Positions 7,149 to 12,728 of a DNA stretch of 14,609 nucleotides are shown here, in pieces. Both the position numbers and the translations under genes were made by a program. Position 1 is the first letter of the stretch; each line of letters starts with the position of its first letter. Source of the stretch: Flavobacteriales bacterium UBA2619 (GTDB taxonomy: Bacteria; Bacteroidota; Bacteroidia; Flavobacteriales_D; Sanyastnellaceae); assembly GCA_002339135.1 (NCBI GenBank), contig DDJR01000006.1, forward strand, positions 1-14,609, given 5' to 3'. The notes below the pieces were generated by a model that worked only from the letters and a program-made list of their open reading frames with translations, was not told where the DNA came from and made no database searches.

Positions 7149-8558
7149 ATGAGAAAATTCACCCTTTGCTTGGTTCATGTACTCGTTTCAGTTACATGTT
7201 CTTCGTTCGCTTTATCGCAAACAGCTGAGCTTATCAGTACATATACAACGGAAGAGATTGAGGATTTTGCGGATTTATTACAACTTCCTGCCAACATGTA
7301 TACCGCGGATTTCAATGTCGATGTATACAGAGTTACTTACGAGATGCCTTATCTCGACAGCATCATCACAGTCAGTGGAGCCATGTTCATTCCAGTGGGT
7401 ACAGTTGAGGGATGTTCTTTGCCCGTAATAACATACATGCACGGAACCATATTTAAACGGACTGACGCTCCTTCATTTTTATCTTTTGAGGGCAGTTTAG
7501 GATACCTCATGTCTAGCCCGGGATTCATTACGCTTATGCCAGATTACGTTGGACTTGGAACATCAAATCTCATGCACCCATACGTTCACGCACAGTCTGA
7601 AGCTGATGCAGGAATATATCTTCTCCAAGCAGCAGAGACCCTTGGGCTGGAAATGGGCTTCAGTTTTGATGGTGAATTTTACTCAACAGGCTATTCACAA
7701 GGTGGTCATGCTTCCATGGCTTTTTCGAGAGAACTTCAAGAAAACTGGTCTGAACAATATCCTGTAACTGCTTCCGCACCTTTAAGTGGACCCTATGACA
7801 TTTCCGGAACGCAATCTGTGCTGACTATGGAAAGTGACACTTACTCAAACCCCGCTTACTTAGCATACAATATTATTGGATGGAATAGCTATTATGGAGA
7901 TCTCTACGAGGATCTTAATGAGATTTTTCAAGAGCCGTATGCAACAGGTTTGCCCGATTTGTTCGATGGTGAAACTGATGGAGCTACAATTAACGCATAC
8001 CTACCTGTTTTACTGAGTGATTTGATCCAACCGGGTATCCTTCAAGAATTAGCAGACAATCCCAACCACCCATTTAACATAGCGGCCCTTGAAAACAATG
8101 TCTACGAGTGGGTGCCCGAATCACCTATGAAGATTTACTACTGCACAGAAGACGAGCAGGTTTTCTATCAAAATGCGCTCGTTGCAGAAGCATGGATGAA
8201 TGCAAATGGAGCGACTAACGTAGTCTCTTCAAATGGCGGAGCACTCAGTCATGGAGGATGTGCCGGACCCGCAATTGCCGGCGGAATGTTCTGGATGCAG
8301 TCATACCACCAAGAGTGTGAAATCATTGCAGTCGATGAGGTCACTGAGTTGATTTGGTCTATCTCTCCAAACCCATCTAATGCTGGAACGATAACTTTAC
8401 AAGGTTTACCTGAAAATGTGATCTGGAACGTGAGAGATCTCGCCGGAAGAGTCGTTCAAGTTGGAGAAGGCTCCTCCATAAACTTCTCTGGATACTCAGA
8501 AGGGGTTTTCTTGATTGAAACTCACAAATGGGGCACAAAGAGAGTCTTGTTGTACTAA
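7149..8558 (+). CDS. Secreted alpha/beta hydrolase (lipase/esterase-like) with T9SS sorting domain
   Basis: A 469-residue exported hydrolase. An N-terminal signal peptide (MRKFTLCLVHVLVSVTCSSF, then ALSQ) ends near residue 24. The catalytic domain (~30-390) shows an HGT oxyanion region (98-100), the nucleophile elbow GYSQGG (Ser183), a probable acid in YYCTEDEQ (335-336) and a probable catalytic histidine in LSHGGC (His368), the order expected for an alpha/beta hydrolase. The last ~70 residues match a T9SS type A sorting domain: ISPNPSNAGTITLQGL, VRDLAGRVVQ, and the basic end GTKRVLLY. It should therefore cross the outer membrane by T9SS and be attached or released at the surface. The substrate is not evident; polyester, lipid or peptide-ester cleavage are all possible. 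It lies 41 nt after lpdA. Its stop codon overlaps the convergent next gene by 4 nt. Confidence 0.85.
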   Translation: MRKFTLCLVHVLVSVTCSSFALSQTAELISTYTTEEIEDFADLLQLPANMYTADFNVDVYRVTYEMPYLDSIITVSGAMFIPVGTVEGCSLPVITYMHGTIFKRTDAPSFLSFEGSLGYLMSSPGFITLMPDYVGLGTSNLMHPYVHAQSEADAGIYLLQAAETLGLEMGFSFDGEFYSTGYSQGGHASMAFSRELQENWSEQYPVTASAPLSGPYDISGTQSVLTMESDTYSNPAYLAYNIIGWNSYYGDLYEDLNEIFQEPYATGLPDLFDGETDGATINAYLPVLLSDLIQPGILQELADNPNHPFNIAALENNVYEWVPESPMKIYYCTEDEQVFYQNALVAEAWMNANGATNVVSSNGGALSHGGCAGPAIAGGMFWMQSYHQECEIIAVDEVTELIWSISPNPSNAGTITLQGLPENVIWNVRDLAGRVVQVGEGSSINFSGYSEGVFLIETHKWGTKRVLLY

Positions 8559-9397
8559 GGTGTAACTCGTAGGAGAGTGATGTGCATACATCCACCCTCA
8601 GGAATGATTAAAATTCGCCCTTCGTTTTGATAACGTAGAAGCAATTTTTGAATCTCACGTGTGGGTCGGTTACAGTTGTCATCTTCATTTGCTCTGTCCA
8701 TAAATGCTATATCGAATGAAGCACCATAACTGTGCGTTGATTGACTTCTCGTGGCATTTCTATTTCTTCTTCTTAGACTTTTTTGTTGCGCCTCTGTTCT
8801 CGTCATAGAAGTCACTCTAAAGACAGTCCCTTCCGAGGCTGTTCCTTCTAAAGCGTCAGCGTAGTCATGACCCATACTTTCTAACAGATCTCTGACCTCA
8901 GGCAAAAGAACTGCTTCACTATATTTAAGCCTGTCGATTCTGTACCCCCTCCCATCTTGAACTTCCACAAGCTTATTGACACTTAGACCATACGCTAATT
9001 CAGAAGCATTCTTTACGAAAAAACTATGAGGCAAAGAACGTGCTGCAGTCTGATGTCTCGTATAAGGGTTTTTAGGTATTCTGATTGTTTTCTTACAACA
9101 GCTACAAGGAAGAAGCGAGCCCAATTTCACATCTTTTATCTTCATGTCCACAACATGAATATTGGGGTCAACCTCATTGCTTAGCTGAACGCTAGGAGCT
9201 TCTGCAAGCTGTTTATCCGGCAGGGAATAGCCCCTGACTTTAGACAAAGGCTCAGGATGAGATAAATAATGCTTTTTCTCAGAAGGCGGGGCATTATCAC
9301 TCACAAGAGCAACTACGCCGCTAGAGCATCCAATTAGAATAATCAGAACCAACATCACCCTATCCCAACGAAAGTCTCTATTTACACTTGTGCTCAT
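8555..9397 (-). CDS. DUF5715-like lipoprotein with M15-peptidase-like metal motif
   Basis: About 280 residues from the ATG at 9397. In-frame starts at 9439 (GTG), 9427 and 9412 (ATG) would lengthen it by up to 14 residues. I prefer 9397 because it gives a compact basic start followed by VMLVLIILIGC, which looks like a lipoprotein signal with the lipid-modified Cys in LIGC. The middle has a cysteine cluster PCSCCKK. The C-terminal half carries VTSMTRTEAQQKSLRRRNRN, then STHSYGASFDI and finally GGCMHITL. The His, Asp and late His (residues 222, 229 and 272 from this start) are placed like the zinc ligands of M15/VanY-type D-Ala-D-Ala peptidases, and the RNxNA...HxYGxxFDI...HIT pattern recalls DUF5715 proteins of Bacteroidota. 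A periplasmic cell-wall role is inference. It converges on and overlaps the hydrolase gene by 4 nt. Confidence 0.75.
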   Translation of the reverse strand: MSTSVNRDFRWDRVMLVLIILIGCSSGVVALVSDNAPPSEKKHYLSHPEPLSKVRGYSLPDKQLAEAPSVQLSNEVDPNIHVVDMKIKDVKLGSLLPCSCCKKTIRIPKNPYTRHQTAARSLPHSFFVKNASELAYGLSVNKLVEVQDGRGYRIDRLKYSEAVLLPEVRDLLESMGHDYADALEGTASEGTVFRVTSMTRTEAQQKSLRRRNRNATRSQSTHSYGASFDIAFMDRANEDDNCNRPTREIQKLLLRYQNEGRILIIPEGGCMHITLLRVTP

Positions 9398-9519
9398 GTT
9401 TGCAAATTTCATGAATACACTTGTCATTACAGAACACACCTAGAGGATTTTGCTCACGCTACACTGTTGAAAGTCTTTAGCAACTACCTTGCAGCTTTTA
9501 TGAATACATAACACTGAAC

Positions 9520-9696
9520 ATGAAGCTTCTTTTTTGGTATGTTTTAAGTATGTTTAACAAGCGATTTCTACCTAAAATTCACAGACGACCAGATTTACTG
9601 AAATTATCTCTTGCAGATAAAGCAATCGTTGTTTGGAAAATTCATGTGACGTACAATTTTCTAGACGCATCAAAAAACAGGAATATCACCAAATAA
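9520..9696 (+). CDS. Possible 58-residue basic small protein, unknown
   Basis: An open frame from ATG to TAA encoding 58 residues: a hydrophobic start MKLLFWYVLSMF, then a basic part NKRFLPKIHRRPDLLKL and an amphipathic SLADKAIVVWKIHVTYNFLD. A second ATG at 9550 would give 48 residues. The composition (several Trp, Phe and Tyr, ordered hydrophobics) looks more like protein than random AT-rich sequence, but there is no ribosome-binding site or family that I recognise, and no paralogue in the window. It may equally be a chance frame. Only conservation in related genomes would settle it. Confidence 0.3.
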   Translation: MKLLFWYVLSMFNKRFLPKIHRRPDLLKLSLADKAIVVWKIHVTYNFLDASKNRNITK

Positions 9697-9729
9697 ACTT
9701 GCACGATTGTGATTTGGTGTCAGCTGTAA

Positions 9730-9758
9730 TTGCTTTTAAGATGAAACATATAATTTCG
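9730..9758 (+). promoter_or_regulatory. Candidate promoter of the CxxCH-protein gene
   Basis: TTG at 9730-9732, an 18-nt spacer and TAATTTCG at 9751-9758 resemble the Bacteroidota TTG-N19-TAnnTTTG promoter, with one mismatch in the -7 box. It ends 5 nt before the ATG, so the transcript would start at or almost at the start codon. The match is moderate. Confidence 0.35.
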
Positions 9759-9763
9759 CGTCC

Positions 9764-10579
9764 ATGAAAAATACAATCCTTGCATTTTCTGCAACCACAT
9801 TGATCGCTTTAGGCCTTTTATCTAGTTCTAACGGAGTTGCTGAAGTTCAAAACCAAGATAGAACAGGAGCACCAGGATCTGTACAATCATGCGTCCAGTG
9901 CCACAGTCAACCAGGATCTATGACAGCTGAATCAAGCATCTTCGTTGCAGATTCTAACGGAAACGAAGTGGCTGCATACTTGGCAGGGGAAACCTATGAA
10001 GTGAGCTTTAACATCACTTCTAACTCTGCTGTCGGATACGGGTTTCAAGCTACATCTGTGCTTTCAAATGGTTCGAATGCTGGAGAATTCACCAACCCTG
10101 GAACTTCTGTTCAGCTTCAATCTGTAGCTGCAAGACACATCGTTGAACAAAGCTCACCTAGTCCTACTGGCATTTTTACAGCGAATTGGACAGCTCCTGG
10201 AACTGGAAGTGGTGATGTGGACTTTTACATGGCGGGACTTGCTGCTAACCTTCAAAGTCAAACCTTCGGAGATGCATACGATGGGACCTCTTTGTCACTC
10301 ACCGAAGACACAAATGGAATTGATGAGCATAACAGCCTCATGGATCAACCAACAGTAACATCGCAGGGCATCGACATGCATACTTTGACACAGGGCACCA
10401 TTTTTATTTATGATTTAAACGGTCGATTGAATTTTACAACACTTGCAAATGCAAATGAGTCTGTTACAATTAACTCAAACAAGATTGGAAACGGTATTCA
10501 AATCATTCGATTTGTACCGCAAGATCAATTTTCATCTAACTTCACTCCGCAATCATGGAGAGTCCTAGTCCAGAAATAA
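9764..10579 (+). CDS. Exported CxxCH protein, choice-of-anchor V type
   Basis: A 271-residue protein with a signal peptide (MKNTILAFSATTLIALGLLS, cleavage near residue 25). The mature start RTGAPGS...SCVQCHSQPG (Cys43, Cys46, His47) is the pattern at the head of Bacteroidota proteins called choice-of-anchor V. The CxxCH motif could bind one c-type heme. Residues ~75-170 look like a beta-sandwich (YEVSFNITSNSAVGYGFQAT, then GIFTANWTAPGTGSGDVDFY), as in reeler-like domains. The end, with IFIYDLNGRLNF and the final SWRVLVQK, looks like a degenerate T9SS sorting domain, so surface export is likely but not certain. The biochemical role is unknown. Its last 25 nt overlap the start of xseA in another frame, so the two genes are probably co-transcribed. 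Heme attachment is inferred from the motif only. Confidence 0.75.
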   Translation: MKNTILAFSATTLIALGLLSSSNGVAEVQNQDRTGAPGSVQSCVQCHSQPGSMTAESSIFVADSNGNEVAAYLAGETYEVSFNITSNSAVGYGFQATSVLSNGSNAGEFTNPGTSVQLQSVAARHIVEQSSPSPTGIFTANWTAPGTGSGDVDFYMAGLAANLQSQTFGDAYDGTSLSLTEDTNGIDEHNSLMDQPTVTSQGIDMHTLTQGTIFIYDLNGRLNFTTLANANESVTINSNKIGNGIQIIRFVPQDQFSSNFTPQSWRVLVQK

Positions 10580-11829
10580 ACACAGCAGAAGACCGAAAGG
10601 TATTCTCGCTATTCCAACTTAACCGAAGCATTAAAAAAACGCTTGAAGAGAGGACTGGAAATGCCGATTTTTGGGTCAAAGCTGAAATTGCAAAAGTAAC
10701 TCACAGCAGGTCAGGACATGTCTACTTTGACCTTGTAGAAGAGAGTCATGGCTTAAGAAAAGCTTCCATTAAAGCTATGCTGTGGAGAAACACCTTTGAA
10801 CAGGTTAAAGATGATCTCGGCGAATCATTTGCGAGCGTTATTAAAAATGGGAGTGAAATTATCTTCCAATGCAAAGTGAATTTTAGCGAAGTTCATGGAT
10901 TAAGCTTAGACATCTCTAAGATTGATTTATCCTTCATGCTGGGTGAGCTAGAGCGGCGGAAAGCGGCGACTTTATCTCAAGTTAAAGAAAAAGGACTTCA
11001 ACATAAGAACTCCTCACTCCTGCTCCCTAAAGTGCTTCATAAAATCGCTCTAATTGGATCACCGGGGACATCTGGATTCAGGGATTTTGCTCACCATGTA
11101 CTATACAACGAATGGCTTTTTAGATTTGAAATAACCGTCTTCCCAACTTCTGTTCAGGGCAAAGAAGCTGCCGCACAAATATGCAGTTCTCTTGAAAAAG
11201 CAAATGAGTCTGATGCTGATGTCATTGTTCTTGTTAGAGGCGGTGGCTCACCCTTGGATCTTGATTGTTTCAATGACCTACAACTCGCATTCAAAATAGG
11301 CGGTCTCAGGACTCCTGTGCTCACTGGGATAGGTCATGAAACAGACTATTCAATCGCAGATTTTGTAGCACATCAACATTTCAAAACACCGACAGATGTA
11401 GGGGACTTTGTTGTCGACAAAAGCGTTATGTTTTCGTCACTTTTGATAGACATGGCGACCCGAATTGGAAGCAGGAGTACCACCATTATTCACAGAGAAA
11501 AGACAAAGCTCAGCAGCGCAAAGACAACCTTGCTAGACATTCCTGTAAGACTACTTCACAAAGAGACATCCTCTTTAGATAACATAAAGGCTGATTTATA
11601 CAGAGAATTTCAAAGAGTGTTCATCAAACAGAAAGACACATTACAGAACCTTGCTACAAGCATGGAACTTATTAAACCTGAAAACACATTGGCGAGAGGA
11701 TATAGCATTGTAAGAATTGATGGGAAGTCGATCAAAAACTCTACCATGCTGACAATTGGTGAGAATATCGAAATTGAAATGCATCAAGGAAGAGTAACCG
11801 CTGAAGTTATTGATTGTAAAAACAAATAA
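10555..11829 (+). CDS. xseA: Exodeoxyribonuclease VII large subunit
   Basis: A 424-residue catalytic subunit of exonuclease VII, which degrades single-stranded DNA in both directions during repair and recombination. The N-terminal OB-fold (~15-125) contains FWVKAEIAKVTHSRSGHVYF. The catalytic domain shows IALIGSPGTSGFRDF (164-178), VIVLVRGGGSPLDLDCFNDL (223-242) and VLTGIGHETDYSIADFVAH (255-273), all standard for XseA. A helical region and the C-terminal ARGYSIVR segment follow. The ATG at 10555 is the only reasonable ATG, because the next would remove most of the OB-fold; it makes a 25-nt overlap with the preceding gene. xseB follows after 5 nt, so the two subunits are made from one operon. 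Confidence 0.95.
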   Translation: MESPSPEINTAEDRKVFSLFQLNRSIKKTLEERTGNADFWVKAEIAKVTHSRSGHVYFDLVEESHGLRKASIKAMLWRNTFEQVKDDLGESFASVIKNGSEIIFQCKVNFSEVHGLSLDISKIDLSFMLGELERRKAATLSQVKEKGLQHKNSSLLLPKVLHKIALIGSPGTSGFRDFAHHVLYNEWLFRFEITVFPTSVQGKEAAAQICSSLEKANESDADVIVLVRGGGSPLDLDCFNDLQLAFKIGGLRTPVLTGIGHETDYSIADFVAHQHFKTPTDVGDFVVDKSVMFSSLLIDMATRIGSRSTTIIHREKTKLSSAKTTLLDIPVRLLHKETSSLDNIKADLYREFQRVFIKQKDTLQNLATSMELIKPENTLARGYSIVRIDGKSIKNSTMLTIGENIEIEMHQGRVTAEVIDCKNK

Positions 11830-11834
11830 ACAAC

Positions 11835-12062
11835 ATGGCAAATACTGACAAAAAAAAAGCGCTTAAGGATATGAATTATGAAGATTCTATCAATGAACTC
11901 CAAAAGATACTGTCTTCTTTACAAAATGATGAGCTGTCTATCGATGAGCTAACATCAACAATTAAAAGATCAACAGAACTTCTTGAATTGTGCAATTCGA
12001 AACTAAGAAGCACGGAAAAAGAAGTGAATTTAGTCATCCAAAAACTAGGCCTTGGGGATTAA
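11835..12062 (+). CDS. xseB: Exodeoxyribonuclease VII small subunit
   Basis: A 75-residue helical partner of XseA. The core NYEDSINELQKILSSLQND, LSIDELTSTIKRSTELLELC and the final KEVNLVIQKLGL follow the usual two-helix XseB pattern. The family normally starts about two residues before YEDS, which fits the internal ATG at residue 13 (MNYEDS, position 11871) better than the first ATG; the first gives an extra lysine-rich MANTDKKKALKD. I keep the first ATG because it sits 5 nt after xseA, but the shorter 63-residue form is possible. Only 9 nt separate it from the convergent lipoprotein gene. Confidence 0.92.
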   Translation: MANTDKKKALKDMNYEDSINELQKILSSLQNDELSIDELTSTIKRSTELLELCNSKLRSTEKEVNLVIQKLGLGD

Positions 12063-12071
12063 TCCAACAAC

Positions 12072-12566
12072 CTATTTTCCATCACTTAGCCGGTTTAAAA
12101 TCTTAGAAGTATCAAATTCATCTTCCCTTTGTTTTAACATTTCTGTTTCCTCGGTTTGTTTTAAGAGAGCGGCTGCTTGACTGACCATCATCATTGCTTC
12201 TCTTAGCGGCAAGAAAGATTCACAACCAGACATAGAAACTAGCCAAGCTGCGTCAGCTTCCTTGTTTCCAATGGGAGTCATACAACCTTCTATTTCTAAA
12301 ATTAAAGCCGAGTTTAAATCGGAACTCGTCGTGTATTCACCAGCGTTTAACCTGACGGAAAAAGCATCCACTTTCTCTAAACTAGCAGATATACATTCAC
12401 ATGCGTCACCTCGAGTAGCGTTAATCTCTTCGATTGACAAGCTGTCAGATGGGGATTCGGTGCTCGACTCTACATCAGAAGAACAGCCTGAAACACTCAA
12501 TAAGAGTAAAGCCGCACACGGCATCAATACTGCAACTTGTTTGAATAAATTTATCATTGTCATCAT
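12072..12566 (-). CDS. Small lipoprotein of unknown function
   Basis: A 164-residue predicted lipoprotein. The N-terminus has a lysine followed by hydrophobic VAVLMPCAALLLLSVSGC, a good lipobox ending at Cys28, then an acidic serine-rich linker (SSDVESSTESPSDS). The mature part has four more cysteines (56, 58, 95, 115), including DACECISASLEK and SMSGCESF, possibly two disulfides, and a helical acidic/basic C-terminus. ATGs at residues 1, 2 and 4 are all possible starts; MINLFKQ (12557) gives the most typical signal peptide. I do not recognise a named family. It converges on xseB, leaving 9 nt between the stops. Confidence 0.75.
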   Translation of the reverse strand: MMTMINLFKQVAVLMPCAALLLLSVSGCSSDVESSTESPSDSLSIEEINATRGDACECISASLEKVDAFSVRLNAGEYTTSSDLNSALILEIEGCMTPIGNKEADAAWLVSMSGCESFLPLREAMMMVSQAAALLKQTEETEMLKQREDEFDTSKILNRLSDGK

Positions 12567-12728
12567 CTTAAATTAATACCCATCGATTGTGCTTTTCTTT
12601 CCCTGTAGGTTTTATGAGGAGCAAGCCAGATGCAAGCAATCTGATAAAAAGAATCAAAGCAGGCCCATTGTCTTTAAAAACATGGATCAATCAATAACAT
12701 TCCGAAAAGTACGAAATACAAACTTGTC

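Larger units (their letters stand above)
9398..9763. other. 366-nt AT-rich region without a confident gene
   Basis: This lies between the divergently transcribed lipoprotein gene and the CxxCH-protein gene. It holds one short open frame on the plus strand (9520-9696) and a candidate promoter near 9730-9758 for the downstream gene. The upstream in-frame starts of the lipoprotein gene (to 9439) also fall here. I see no tRNA, clear terminator or repeat in it. Confidence 0.6.

Noticed and set aside
12614..12697. 27-codon plus-strand frame between the lipoprotein and haloperoxidase genes
   Set aside because: Too short, with no recognisable family or ribosome-binding context. The rest of this 162-nt gap shows no clear gene or terminator.
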